From the NCBI RefSeq assembly GCF_019511525.1, contig NZ_JAEUAT010000003.1, positions 124,001 through 188,000 on the forward strand: a DNA stretch of 64,000 nt. Reading direction: 5' to 3'. Positions within the stretch are counted from its first letter, which is position 1, and each line of letters opens with the position of its first letter. Made by a program: the position numbers and the translations under genes. Positions 18,371 to 27,587 of this stretch are shown here, in pieces. A model generated the notes under the pieces. It had not been told where the DNA came from. It saw only the letters and a list, made by a program, of their open reading frames with translations, and made no database searches. Origin of the DNA: Rhizobium cauense. Lineage in GTDB: Bacteria; Pseudomonadota; Alphaproteobacteria; Rhizobiales; Rhizobiaceae.

Positions 18371-18754
18371 GAAGTGTCTCTTCTCGTTCACACGGGGTCA
18401 AACTCGGGTGCCCACGATACACACATCGATTTGCTGCAAGTTGACGTCGCTGGCCGTTTTCGTTGCGTGTTCATATTCCCGGACGAGATAAAGGTTCGAG
18501 ACGGATCGGCGCCAGCAGATATAAGGAGGACATAAAATTTTCCCACGTCTGCAATGCTTGCTTGACGATTATTCCGGCAACTCGCGATTTATGGCGAGCA
18601 AGCTTTTGCCTGGTGGCGATGAGCATTTCATCACTTCTTGAGCAAAAGCCATTATCGACCAATTGAATTGCGCAGGTCTCACGCCTTATAGTCCGTCCCG
18701 AGCTGCGCCGGTTTTGAGACGGTGCGGGGAGGCAACCGGGAAGGAAACAGAAGA
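18371..18754. other. Intergenic region between the EIIA-like gene and the dehydrogenase
   Basis: The 384 bases contain the leftward promoter of the EIIA-like gene. An isolated AAGGAGG at about 18521-18530 has no start codon at a usable distance. The right part precedes the dehydrogenase, whose start has GAAGGAAACAGAAG just upstream. I see no clear gene, RNA or terminator. Confidence 0.35.
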
Positions 18755-19798
18755 ATGGCTAACGTCCGCGCGCTGGTGCTCGAGCGCCAGCATGAACTCG
18801 CACTTCGCGATATCGACCTGCCGATGGACACCGGCCCGGGCCAGGTCAAGATCAAGATCCACACGGTCGGCGTCTGCGGCTCCGATGTTCACTATTACAC
18901 GCATGGCAGGATTGGTCCGTTCGTTGTTAACGAGCCGATGGTACTCGGCCACGAGGCAGCCGGTACCATCGTCGAAGTTGGCGCCGGCGTGACCCACCTG
19001 AAGGTCGGTGATCGCGTCTGCATGGAGCCGGGCATCCCAGATCCCAATTCCAAGGCGAGCCGGCTCGGCATGTATAATGTCGATCCGGCTGTTACCTTCT
19101 GGGCGACGCCGCCGATCCATGGTGTCCTGACATCAGAGGTCGTCCATCCCGCAAATTATACCTACAAGCTTCCAGACAATGTGAGCTTCGCCGAAGGCGC
19201 GATGGTAGAGCCCTTCGCGGTCGGCATGCAGGCGGCAACGAAGGCGAAGATCACTCCCGGCGACACGGCCGTCATCCTCGGCGCCGGCCCGATCGGCACG
19301 ATGGTGGCGATCGCTGCTCTCGCCGGCGGCTGTGCACGCGCAATCGTCGCCGACCTTGCCCAGCCGAAACTTGATATTGCAGCACAGTATCAGGGCGTCA
19401 TCCCGATCAATATCCGCGAGAAGAACCTCGTCGAAGAAGTAGCAAATCTGACCGACGGCTGGGGCGCTGATGTAATCTTCGAATGCTCTGGCTCACCCAA
19501 AGCCTGGGAAACCATCATGGAACTGGCACGACCGGGAGGCGTCATCGTTGCCGTCGGTCTGCCGGTCAATCCGATTGGCTTTGATGTTTCGACTGCATCG
19601 ACCAAGGAAATCCGTATCGAGACCGTGTTCCGCTACGCTCATCAGTACGAGCGCTCGATCGCGCTTCTCGGCTCGGGCCGCGTTGATCTGAAACCGCTGA
19701 TTTCGGAGACGTTCGCCTTTGAGGATGCCATCACGGCCTTTGATCGCGCCGTCGAGGCACGTCCGAGCGATGTGAAGCTGCAGATCGTGATGGAGTAG
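18755..19798 (+). CDS. Xylitol/sorbitol dehydrogenase-like zinc alcohol dehydrogenase
   Basis: A 347-residue medium-chain dehydrogenase. The catalytic zinc ligands are in [12 protein letters not shown] (Cys) and VLGHEAAGT (His-Glu); the NAD site is [12 protein letters not shown]. The loop that normally carries four structural-zinc cysteines reads [19 protein letters not shown] and lacks them, as in bacterial xylitol dehydrogenases, so it probably oxidises a polyol to a ketose. The ATG at 18755 has a good Shine-Dalgarno sequence; the frame upstream is not conserved in character. It is not in an operon. Confidence 0.85.
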   Translation: MANVRALVLERQHELALRDIDLPMDTGPGQVKIKIHTVGVCGSDVHYYTHGRIGPFVVNEPMVLGHEAAGTIVEVGAGVTHLKVGDRVCMEPGIPDPNSKASRLGMYNVDPAVTFWATPPIHGVLTSEVVHPANYTYKLPDNVSFAEGAMVEPFAVGMQAATKAKITPGDTAVILGAGPIGTMVAIAALAGGCARAIVADLAQPKLDIAAQYQGVIPINIREKNLVEEVANLTDGWGADVIFECSGSPKAWETIMELARPGGVIVAVGLPVNPIGFDVSTASTKEIRIETVFRYAHQYERSIALLGSGRVDLKPLISETFAFEDAITAFDRAVEARPSDVKLQIVME

Positions 19799-19818
19799 TA
19801 CGACGCCGGCCGGGACAC

Positions 19819-20646
19819 CTACCTCGGTTCGGTCTCGGTCCACTCGCACTCAAATGCCAGAACGGGCTTGGAAAAGCCCTTCAGGTCCCGGCGCGTCGCA
19901 TTGGCAAAGAGTTCGGACGCGCCGTGCTCCCGAAAGATGTTCTCCGATACGAGGATCTGATCGCTGTCGGCTGCCGCACAGAGCCGCGCGGCCAGCTGCA
20001 CGGTCGAGCCAAAAAGGTCCCGGCTGTCCTCGATCGGCTCGCCACAATCAAGCCCGATCCTGACATGGATAGGTTCCGGCGTGCCGGCATTAAAGATCCT
20101 GAATTCACGCTGGATGCTCATGGCGCAGCCGACGGCAGCACGCGTCGAGACAAACGAAGCCATAATGCCGTCACCGGTGTGCTTGACCTCCCTGCCTTCG
20201 CATTGCTCCAGGCAGCGACGCACGATCGCATCATGCGCACGGATGAGCTCCGCAGCCATGCGGTCGCCGAGCCGCGACGTCATCTCCGTTGAGCTGACGA
20301 TATCGGTAAACATGATCGCCCTGTGGCCCGCATCCCGTTCGACGCTGGTCTGGCCCGCCTTCTGTTCTGGTTCGGTTATCCTCCCAAGGAAAGCCTCTAC
20401 CGCCGACAGTGCAACTTCGACCACTTCACCCGCGACAAAACCATGAGCCTCGCGATGCACGCATTGAGCCGTTTCCGCGTCGGGCGCGTCGATCAGACAG
20501 AAGGCGGTCCCGCGATGTTGATCGTACCAGTAAGTGAGGAACCTCACCCCATACCGACGTTCGACAGCCAGATCCTTGCGATGCGCTTCGGCAATGTCTT
20601 CCGCGGTCGTCGCCGCAAGATCATGCCGGTCCATGAAGATAGCCAC
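19819..20646 (-). CDS. DUF4242 domain fused to class III nucleotidyl cyclase
   Basis: A 275-residue protein in two parts. Residues 1-85 form a DUF4242-like ferredoxin-type domain (MAIFMDRHDL ... YGVRFLTYWYDQHRGTAFCLIDAPDAE), a domain often seen alone as a small nickel- or ligand-binding protein. Residues about 105-265 are a cyclase catalytic domain with metal aspartates in FTDIVSSTEM and TGDGIMASF and the QLAARLCAAAD segment. It would make a cyclic nucleotide in response to whatever the first domain senses. It converges with the dehydrogenase gene. The fusion is clear; the signal is unknown. Confidence 0.82.
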   Translation of the reverse strand: MAIFMDRHDLAATTAEDIAEAHRKDLAVERRYGVRFLTYWYDQHRGTAFCLIDAPDAETAQCVHREAHGFVAGEVVEVALSAVEAFLGRITEPEQKAGQTSVERDAGHRAIMFTDIVSSTEMTSRLGDRMAAELIRAHDAIVRRCLEQCEGREVKHTGDGIMASFVSTRAAVGCAMSIQREFRIFNAGTPEPIHVRIGLDCGEPIEDSRDLFGSTVQLAARLCAAADSDQILVSENIFREHGASELFANATRRDLKGFSKPVLAFECEWTETEPR

Positions 20647-20733
20647 GTGCGTGCATCCTTCGGAGAGCCCCTCAGCATTGGCAGTATCCTACGCCGTTGG
20701 CCCTTTGAGGTCCACAAGAGGGGTGGCGCGCTG

Positions 20734-21618
20734 TCAGCCAGATGATGTGCCTGCTGCCTCGCACAGCCATTGTCGGAATGCCGACATCGCCGGCGTTTCG
20801 GGGCGAGACTGCAGGCGGGTCAGCCAGTAGCTGCCCATGGTGACCGTGATGTCGAATGGCTGGCGAATGCCCTCGGCTAGCAGATGCCTGGAGAACATCA
20901 AAGGCGGCGCCAGCGCAACGCCGACGCCCTGCAGCGCAGCCTCCATCATGGCGAGCGAGGAATCGAAGATGATACTCTTCAACGGCAGAAGGTTGGCCTC
21001 CAGTCCTGCGGCCGCAAACCATTGCGACCACTCATCGGCTCGATACGAGCGAAGCAAAGTCTGCTTCAAAAGGTCGGCGGGCACGTTGAGTTGCGTGGCG
21101 ATATCGGGAACGCAAAGGGGCGATAGCGGAGCCTCCAGAAGACGCAGCGCCTCGATCCCATGCCAGGCGCCCGAACCAAACCGGATGGCATAATCAAGGC
21201 CTTCGGCGGCGACATCGACGCGGTTATTGTTGGTCGAGAGCCGCAAATCGATGAAGGGGTGTTGTGATTGAAACGCCCGAAGCCTCGGCAGGAGCCAGCC
21301 GACGGCGAAGGTGCCTACAGCTCCCACGCGCAGCACCTCGCGATAGTGTCCGCCCTCGAACTGCTCGAGCGTCCCCGCAATTCGGTCGAATGCGTCACGC
21401 AGCGCCGGCAGCAAGGTCTCGCCTTCACTCGTCAGCATCAGCCCGCGAGGCAACCGTTCAAACAGCGTCACGTTCAGCCTCGTTTCCAGGCTCTTGACCT
21501 GATGGCTGACGGCAGCCTGCGTTACGCAGAGCTCGATCGCCGCCTTGGTGAAGCTCAGGTGCCGGGCAGACGCCTCAAAAGCTCTGAGCGCATTAAGCGG
21601 CAGATGCGGACGAACCAT
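20734..21618 (-). CDS. LysR regulator of the GcvA/AmpR type
   Basis: A 294-residue LysR regulator. The HTH is in SFTKAAIELCVTQAAVSHQVKSLE (about 22-45), preceded by LPLNALRAFEASARHLSF, the signature of the GcvA/AmpR subgroup. The C-terminal half is a two-lobed effector domain. It is transcribed away from the beta-lactamase gene at 21815 with 196 bases between, the classical ampR-ampC arrangement, so it probably activates that gene in response to cell-wall fragments or a related signal. Confidence 0.88.
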   Translation of the reverse strand: MVRPHLPLNALRAFEASARHLSFTKAAIELCVTQAAVSHQVKSLETRLNVTLFERLPRGLMLTSEGETLLPALRDAFDRIAGTLEQFEGGHYREVLRVGAVGTFAVGWLLPRLRAFQSQHPFIDLRLSTNNNRVDVAAEGLDYAIRFGSGAWHGIEALRLLEAPLSPLCVPDIATQLNVPADLLKQTLLRSYRADEWSQWFAAAGLEANLLPLKSIIFDSSLAMMEAALQGVGVALAPPLMFSRHLLAEGIRQPFDITVTMGSYWLTRLQSRPETPAMSAFRQWLCEAAGTSSG

Positions 21619-21814
21619 CGAAGCTCCAAATTTTTCTAATGCCTCCTGCTAGATATCGTCGTTTGAGGCCGCTGCCTAGGGTCCGTATACCAATCCCGCC
21701 TAGTCCAGTCCGCTTTCGCAAAAACCACCGGATCTCCGGCATTTCAAGGCGTCTTGCACTTAACACCCCTCAGCTGCGACGCGATCGCAGCGGCTCCACG
21801 AACCTCGAGGCACC

Positions 21815-23008
21815 ATGTCTGTTATGAGAAATATTTCGCTTTCCACACTTGCTATTGTCGCCGCTGCGTCAATGGTTATCGGCGCCGGCGCTCATGCGGC
21901 AGACCGCCAGAGTGAGCTTGCCCGCGTCGTCAACGACGTTGCCGTCCCTTTGATGGCGAAAAACAATATTCCTGGCATGGCCATTGCCATCACGGCCGGG
22001 GGCGAGCGATACATCTACAACTACGGCCTGGCGTCCAAGGCAAGCGGAGGGAAGGTTACCGACGCAACGCTGTTTGAAATCGGCTCGGTCAGCAAGACCT
22101 TCACAGCAACGCTTGCAGGCTACGCCCGGGCAAGCGGCGACGTTTCGTTTGCTGACAGCCCGGCCAGATATCTTCCCGAATTCGCCGGCAGCCAACTTGC
22201 CGGAGCGACGATGCTTGACCTCGGAACCTACACGGCGGGAGGTCTACCGTTGCAATTCCCCGACAAGGTGACCGATCACAAGGCGATGGTCGGTTACTAC
22301 AAGACCTGGAATCCGGCCTATGCTCCCGGCACCCGTCGCGTTTATTCCAACCCGAGTATCGGCCTCTTCGGCTATGCCGCGGCAAAGGCGATGGGCTGGC
22401 CATTCGATGATCTGATGCAGCAGAAGCTGTTTCCGGCACTAGGCCTCAGCCATACCTTCATCACGGTTCCGAAGGGCGAAAGCGAGAACTACGCCTATGG
22501 CTATTCAAGAGCTGGCAAGGCCATCCGCGTTTCGCCTGGCGTCCTCGACTCTGAAGCCTACGGGGTGAAGATGTCGGCAAGCGACATGCTACGCTTTGTC
22601 GAAGCCAACATGGATGGTTCTAATCTCGACAAAACCATGCAATCGGCGATCGCCGCGACCCAGACGGGCTACTACAAGGTCGGTGGTATGACCCAGGGCC
22701 TCGGTTGGGAAATGTACCAATACCCCACAACCCTCGACCAACTTCTGGCGGGGAACTCGGCTGACATGACCCTCAAGGCCAACGCGATCGAGAAACTGTC
22801 GCCGCCACGGCCGCCTGTGAAGGATATCCTTGTCAACAAGACCGGATCAACCAACGGCTTCGGCGCCTATGTCGCCTTCGTGCCTTCCAAGCGCATCGGC
22901 ATCGTGCTTCTTGCGAACAAGAATTATCCAAACAGCGAGCGCGTAAAGGCAGCCTACAGGATATTGGCGACGCTCGATGGCGATCTGCCTGCCGCAAGCG
23001 CTGATTAA
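21815..23008 (+). CDS. ampC: Class C (AmpC-like) beta-lactamase / penicillin-binding serine hydrolase
   Basis: A 397-residue serine hydrolase with a Sec signal peptide ending at about residue 29 (GAGAHA). The class C landmarks are in place: SVSK at 91-94 (nucleophile Ser91), YSN in RRVYSNPSIG, and KTG in VNKTGSTNGFG. Length and motifs fit AmpC, which hydrolyses beta-lactams in the periplasm, though D-Ala-D-Ala carboxypeptidase homologues look similar. The divergent AmpR-like gene supports AmpC. CGAGG lies just upstream of the ATG at 21815; a second ATG three codons later is possible. Confidence 0.85.
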   Translation: MSVMRNISLSTLAIVAAASMVIGAGAHAADRQSELARVVNDVAVPLMAKNNIPGMAIAITAGGERYIYNYGLASKASGGKVTDATLFEIGSVSKTFTATLAGYARASGDVSFADSPARYLPEFAGSQLAGATMLDLGTYTAGGLPLQFPDKVTDHKAMVGYYKTWNPAYAPGTRRVYSNPSIGLFGYAAAKAMGWPFDDLMQQKLFPALGLSHTFITVPKGESENYAYGYSRAGKAIRVSPGVLDSEAYGVKMSASDMLRFVEANMDGSNLDKTMQSAIAATQTGYYKVGGMTQGLGWEMYQYPTTLDQLLAGNSADMTLKANAIEKLSPPRPPVKDILVNKTGSTNGFGAYVAFVPSKRIGIVLLANKNYPNSERVKAAYRILATLDGDLPAASAD

Positions 23009-23075
23009 GCCTCGGGGTGAGGATCGATCGCTCGGGCTTCCACCGCGGCATCAAACATTGGACCAGCATTCGTCA

Positions 23076-23112
23076 ACGGGGCGGCGATGGCTCAGATGTT
23101 GAGCCGCCCCGT
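23076..23112. terminator. Strong hairpin between convergent genes
   Basis: A perfect 10-bp stem ACGGGGCGGC / GCCGCCCCGT encloses a smaller self-complementary GGCTCA ... TGAGCC. It lies between the stop of the beta-lactamase gene and the stop of the reductase gene. There is no T-run, so it may be a weak or Rho-assisted bidirectional transcript end. Confidence 0.5.
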
Positions 23113-23139
23113 CGCGAGACGTAAGTCGATCGTCGACAG

Positions 23140-24507
23140 TTACACCGCCTTCAAATCCCCAAGCAGCGTCGGTATCAGCTCGGACACGGTCGGATGGATG
23201 GGCACCGCCCATTTCAACACCGGGTAGGGGGCTTTGGCGTTCATTGCATCGATGAAGCCGTGGATCGCCTCGTCACCCTCAATCCCGAGGATCGCAGCGC
23301 CCAGGATCTGCTGCGTTTCGGCATCGGCAATCACCTTCATGAAGCCCTTGGTCTCGGCTCGCTCATTGGCGCGGCCAACCCTTGTCATCGGGCGGGTCGA
23401 GATCAAGATCTTGCGGCCGGTGGCGCGCGCTTGACTCTCGCTCATGCCGACACGGCCAAGCGGCGGGTCGATGTAGAGCGCATAGGCAAGGATGCGGTCA
23501 CTGAGCTTTCGGTCCTCGCCGTCAAGCAGGTTGGCGGCAGCGATCTCGAAGTCGTTGTAGGACGTATGCGTGAAGGCCCCGTGGCCATTGCAGTCGCCGA
23601 GCGCCCAGATCCCCTCGACATTGGTTGCAAGCTTGTCGTCGACGGTAATGTAGCCACGCTTGTCGGTGATGATGCCGGCCTTGTCGAGCCCGAGATCGTC
23701 GGTGTTCGGCGTGCGTCCGATGGCAACCAGCACGTGGCTCGCCTGAATGGCCGGCTGACCATTGCCGATACTGACCTCGACCCCATCGGCCGTCTTTAAG
23801 AATCCTATTCCGTCCGCATCCGTATGCACGGTAATGCCTTCCGAGCGCAAGATGTCGGCGATCGCGTCCGAGATATCGGCATCCTCGCGCGAGGCAAGCT
23901 TGGGGCCGCGCTCGATCACCGTCACCTCGGCACCGAAGCGACGATACATCTGCGCGAACTCAAGACCTATGTAGCTGCCACCGATGACGGCCAAATGCTT
24001 TGGAAGCCGGTCGAGATGGATGATCGATGTGCTCGTCAGGTAGTCGATATCGCCAATCCCGGGCATATCCGGAATGGACGGTCGCGCGCCGACGTTCAGG
24101 AATATCCTCGGTGCGGTCAGCCTCTCCCCGTTGACGGTCACGGTATGGGCGTCCTCGAAACGTGCGTGGCCGTAGATGACTGTCATGCCGTCCATGCCGG
24201 CAAACCAGTTTATCAGGCCGTTGCGGGCGTTCATCGTCACGGTTTCGGCCCGCTTTCTCACCACCGTCATGTCAATGCCAACAGTGCCGGGGATCAACAC
24301 CCCGTAGTCGGCACCGCGCCGCGCCATATGAGCAGCGCGCGCGCTTGCCACCAGCGTCTTCGTCGGCATGCAGCCGGCGTTGACACAGGTGCCGCCGAGG
24401 TACTTCCGTTCGATCAACGCCACCTTCATGCCCTTGGCGACCATGCGGGCGGCGAGGAAGGGACCGGACTGGCCGGCCCCGATGACAATGGCGTCGAAAC
24501 TTGACAT
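23140..24507 (-). CDS. FAD-dependent pyridine nucleotide-disulfide oxidoreductase (mercuric reductase-like)
   Basis: A 455-residue flavoenzyme. The FAD site is AIVIGAGQSGPFLA at the N-terminus, the redox-active disulfide is in GGTCVNAGCMPTKT, the NAD(P) site is LAVIGGSYIGLEFA, and the C-terminal dimer motif HPTVSELIP supplies the His/Glu pair. It lacks the N-terminal HMA domain and C-terminal CC of true MerA, so mercury reduction is unlikely; a general NAD(P)H disulfide or quinone reductase role fits better. The ATG at 24505-24507 overlaps the stop of the upstream membrane protein gene (TGATG). Confidence 0.85.
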   Translation of the reverse strand: MSSFDAIVIGAGQSGPFLAARMVAKGMKVALIERKYLGGTCVNAGCMPTKTLVASARAAHMARRGADYGVLIPGTVGIDMTVVRKRAETVTMNARNGLINWFAGMDGMTVIYGHARFEDAHTVTVNGERLTAPRIFLNVGARPSIPDMPGIGDIDYLTSTSIIHLDRLPKHLAVIGGSYIGLEFAQMYRRFGAEVTVIERGPKLASREDADISDAIADILRSEGITVHTDADGIGFLKTADGVEVSIGNGQPAIQASHVLVAIGRTPNTDDLGLDKAGIITDKRGYITVDDKLATNVEGIWALGDCNGHGAFTHTSYNDFEIAAANLLDGEDRKLSDRILAYALYIDPPLGRVGMSESQARATGRKILISTRPMTRVGRANERAETKGFMKVIADAETQQILGAAILGIEGDEAIHGFIDAMNAKAPYPVLKWAVPIHPTVSELIPTLLGDLKAV

Positions 24508-24965
24508 CACACAGCTCCCACGATGATGAGCGCGCCGATGATCGCAACCGCATCCTCGATCAGCGCTGCCGGTGTATCCTTACCGAAGGCGGCGGCAAGC
24601 CTGCTGCGCACTGCCGCACCGCCCAATGTGCCGACGACGGCACCAACAATCCCTGCAATCAGGCCGCCGACAAGGGAGCCACCAGAGGCACCAATGGTGG
24701 CACCTGTCAGCGCTCCCATGATGAGACGGGCAGCAAACTGAACAGGAACCTTGCGGGACGGCGTCGAAGGCAACTGGTCGGTAATCAACTCGACTGCGGC
24801 AAGCAGCGTGAGCACCCAGGGCGTCCAGCGATATCCCATGAAGGCAAGCTGCGTCTGCGAGACGTCAAACCATCCGAGAGCAGCCCCCCAGGCAACGGCG
24901 GCTGGCGCCGTCATGGCCCTGAGACCTGCGATAATTCCAATCAGAAATGCAAGAAACAAAAGCAT
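24507..24965 (-). CDS. DUF4126 family membrane protein
   Basis: A 152-residue hydrophobic protein with four to five glycine/alanine-rich membrane helices (LLFLAFLIGIIAGLRAM, ALTGATIGASGGSLVGGLIA, ALIEDAVAIIGALIIVGAV). The pattern GLRAMTAPAAVAWGA is characteristic of DUF4126. The ATG at 24963-24965 has GGGGGA upstream. Its stop overlaps the start of the reductase gene, so the two are probably co-translated. The function is not known; a membrane partner of the reductase is possible but unproven. Confidence 0.75.
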   Translation of the reverse strand: MLLFLAFLIGIIAGLRAMTAPAAVAWGAALGWFDVSQTQLAFMGYRWTPWVLTLLAAVELITDQLPSTPSRKVPVQFAARLIMGALTGATIGASGGSLVGGLIAGIVGAVVGTLGGAAVRSRLAAAFGKDTPAALIEDAVAIIGALIIVGAV

Positions 24966-25059
24966 GTGCAATCCCCCATGCCGCGCGCAATTCAATCGCG
25001 GTCACGGGAGGCTTGCATATTGTTGCGCAGGTTTCAATTTGCGCGATGGTATCGTTCAA

Positions 25060-26247
25060 TCAATTGGCGAAGGCGGCAATGCCCGTGACAGCACGGCCAA
25101 GGATCAGCGCATGGACGTCATGCGTCCCCTCATAGGTGTTGACCACCTCGAGATTGACGAGATGGCGGGCGATACCAAACTCGTCGGAGATGCCGTTACC
25201 GCCGAGCATGTCGCGGGCTAGCCGCGCGATATCAAGCGCCTTGCCGCAGGAATTGCGCTTGACGATCGAGGTCAGCTCCACTGGCGGATGCCCATTCTCC
25301 TTCATGCGACCGAGCCTGATGCAGCCCTGCAGGCCGAGTGAGATTTCGGTGATCATATCGGCAAGCTTTTTCTGGATCAGCTGGTTGGCAGCCAACGGCC
25401 GGCCGAACTGCTTGCGGTCCAGCACATACTGGCGGGCCTTGGCATAGCAGTCCTCGGCAGCGCCAAGCGCGCCCCAGGCAATGCCGAACCGGGCCGAGTT
25501 CAGGCAGGTGAACGGACCCTTTAGACCGGTGACATCAGGCAGCAGGTTTTCGTCCGGCACGAAGACCTCGTCCATGACCACTTCGCCGGTGATCGAAGCG
25601 CGCAGGCCAACCTTGCCGTGGATCGCCGGCGCCGAGAGGCCCTTCCACCCCTTCTCCAGGATAAAGCCACGGATGACGTCGTCTTCGGTCTTGGCCCATA
25701 CGACGAAGACATCGGCGATCGGGGCGTTGGAAATCCAGGTCTTGGCGCCGGTCAGGCTGTAGCCGCCAGTGACCTTCCTTGCCCGCGTCACCATCGAGCC
25801 TGGATCCGAGCCGTGGTTGGGCTCGGTAAGTCCGAAGCAGCCGATCCACTCGCCGGTTGCCAGCTTTGGCAGGTACTTCTGCTTCTGCGCTTCTGATCCA
25901 AAGGCATCGATCGGCACCATGACGAGGGAGGACTGCACGCTCATCATCGAGCGGTAACCGCTATCGACGCGTTCGACCTCGCGGGCGATCAGGCCGTAGG
26001 CGACGTAGCCGAGGCCAGCACCACCATATTCCGGGCCAATAGTCGGTCCGAGCAGCCCGAGCTCGCCCATTTCACGGAAAATACGAGGGTCCGTCTTTTC
26101 ATTCCGGAAGGCCTCGAGCACACGCGGCACCAGCTTGTCCTGCGCATAAGACTGCGCCGTCTCCTGCACCATGCGCTCCTCATCCGTCAGCTGCTCCGCC
26201 AGCCGGAACGGATCGGCCCAGTCGAAGATCTCGCGGGTATGCTGCAT
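25060..26247 (-). CDS. gcdH: Glutaryl-CoA dehydrogenase
   Basis: A 395-residue acyl-CoA dehydrogenase. The start (AGGAGG, ATG at 26245-26247) and the text [36 protein letters not shown] segment, [16 protein letters not shown] and the C-terminal [18 protein letters not shown] with the catalytic Glu match GcdH. It oxidises and decarboxylates glutaryl-CoA to crotonyl-CoA, the last specific step of lysine and tryptophan breakdown. A LysR gene lies 98 bases upstream on the same strand. A lysine-degradation cluster lies at 52-58 kb in this window. Confidence 0.92.
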   Translation of the reverse strand: MQHTREIFDWADPFRLAEQLTDEERMVQETAQSYAQDKLVPRVLEAFRNEKTDPRIFREMGELGLLGPTIGPEYGGAGLGYVAYGLIAREVERVDSGYRSMMSVQSSLVMVPIDAFGSEAQKQKYLPKLATGEWIGCFGLTEPNHGSDPGSMVTRARKVTGGYSLTGAKTWISNAPIADVFVVWAKTEDDVIRGFILEKGWKGLSAPAIHGKVGLRASITGEVVMDEVFVPDENLLPDVTGLKGPFTCLNSARFGIAWGALGAAEDCYAKARQYVLDRKQFGRPLAANQLIQKKLADMITEISLGLQGCIRLGRMKENGHPPVELTSIVKRNSCGKALDIARLARDMLGGNGISDEFGIARHLVNLEVVNTYEGTHDVHALILGRAVTGIAAFAN

Positions 26248-26345
26248 GGTAATTTTCCTCCTCATCCACCTGCCGGTGCAAACATCCTTGGGCATAGACC
26301 TGTGGCTTTAAAGGGTCAACTCGCCGGAGGAACGCGGGCGTCAAT

Positions 26346-27266
26346 CTAGCGCCTCGCCCAGGGTGGGATGAACCGGACATCCTCGCCGATGACCGCTTCG
26401 CGCAGGAAATCGATGACGGCCCGCACTCTCGGGGACTGGCGAAGATCGCGATGGCAGGTGAGCCAGTAGTGCCGCCGGAGATCCACCTCCTCAGGCAGTA
26501 CTCGTTCGAGTTCAGGGTAACGGCTCGCAAAGAAATAGGGAAGCACGCAAAGCCCAAGGCCATTTCTGGTCGCCGTCAGCTGCGCAAAGATGCTGGAGCT
26601 CTGGAACTGCGGCTTGATGCGCGGATGCACGTCTCCAAGATAATCCAGACCAGGTGCGAAGATCATTTCCTCGATGTAGCTGATGAATGGATGTTCCAGG
26701 AGGTCGTCGCGACAGGTGATCGGTGCATTGCGTTGCAGATAGTCCCGCGAGCCGTAGACCTGAAGATGGTAGTCGGTGAGCTTCTCGGAGAAATAGGGTC
26801 CGCCCTTTGGCTCATCGAGAACGACGGTGATGTCGGCTTCCTTGCGCGACAGCGACATGATCTGCTGGATCGTAACCAGCTCCAGCGACAGATGCGGGTG
26901 GCGGGCGACGAACTGCGGCAACACGCGGGCGAAGAAGAAGTTCGAGAAACCCTCCGGTGCACTGAGGCGCACCACGCCACGCTGCGTTGTCGCGCCGTCG
27001 GTGAGGTCGGCTCGCAGCCGCTCGGTCTCCTGCTCCATTTTCTCCGCGGTTTCAACGAAGCGCGCCCCCATCGCGGTCATTACGTAGCCGCGCGGATTGC
27101 GCTCGAAGAGCTTGACCTTGAGAGCGAACTCCAGGCGGTCGATGCGGCGCGAGACCGTGGCATGACTGGTGCGCAATTGCCGGGCGGCGGTCGACAGCTG
27201 TCCGGTACGGGCAACCGCCAGAAAGAATTGCAGGTCGTCCCAGGTAAATTGCGGCGGATTGTTCAT
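26346..27266 (-). CDS. LysR family regulator
   Basis: A 306-residue LysR protein. It begins NPPQFTWDDLQFFLAVARTGQ and has its HTH in LSTAARQLRTSHATVSRRIDRLE (about 24-46). The C-terminal effector domain includes GVVRLSAPEGFSNFFFARVLPQF. It lies upstream of gcdH on the same strand and divergent from the branched-chain ABC operon at 27588, so either could be its target. LysR genes next to gcdH are common in proteobacteria. Confidence 0.87.
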   Translation of the reverse strand: MNNPPQFTWDDLQFFLAVARTGQLSTAARQLRTSHATVSRRIDRLEFALKVKLFERNPRGYVMTAMGARFVETAEKMEQETERLRADLTDGATTQRGVVRLSAPEGFSNFFFARVLPQFVARHPHLSLELVTIQQIMSLSRKEADITVVLDEPKGGPYFSEKLTDYHLQVYGSRDYLQRNAPITCRDDLLEHPFISYIEEMIFAPGLDYLGDVHPRIKPQFQSSSIFAQLTATRNGLGLCVLPYFFASRYPELERVLPEEVDLRRHYWLTCHRDLRQSPRVRAVIDFLREAVIGEDVRFIPPWARR

Positions 27267-27587
27267 TCACTCCCCGATTGGCGCTTGCATCATTCAGCCG
27301 CTCGCATTGGTCTTTCGTCTAATGCGGCACAGCCTCCACCTCACTGCGACCCGCCCTAGGTTCCAACGAAAGCGCCGTAACGATCTGCATTCATTGGGTC
27401 GGTGCCGAGCTGAAGCAACAGTTCTGTTCAAAAACGAACAGATACTGTTTGGAATTAGTTGTAAAGCGGCCTTGCCTGATTGGTACAATTCCATGATCGT
27501 GAGGCAGGAGCAGGCGGCTTTGAGGAGAGCGGCCTAGCCAAATTTGAACAGATCCGCATTCTGGCCAATCTTTGGGAGGAGAGACAT
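27267..27587 (+). promoter_or_regulatory. Divergent control region with inverted repeat upstream of the branched-chain ABC operon
   Basis: A two-part inverted repeat is visible: AACAGT-T-CTGTTC, six bases, GAACAG-AT-ACTGTT (27417-27449, one extra base in the right arm). Another GAACAG occurs at about 27545-27550. This is probably an operator for the operon that follows. GGGAGGAGAG precedes the start at 27588. Confidence 0.5.

Noticed and set aside
18520..18540. AAGGAGG as a ribosome-binding site for a small gene
   Set aside because: No ATG, GTG or TTG at a usable distance opens a frame of any length.
23140..24507. Call of true mercuric reductase
   Set aside because: No N-terminal heavy-metal domain, no C-terminal cysteine pair and no mer genes nearby.
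26451..27359. Rightward 302-codon frame opposite the LysR gene
   Set aside because: The LysR frame carries a clear HTH and effector domain; the opposite frame has none.
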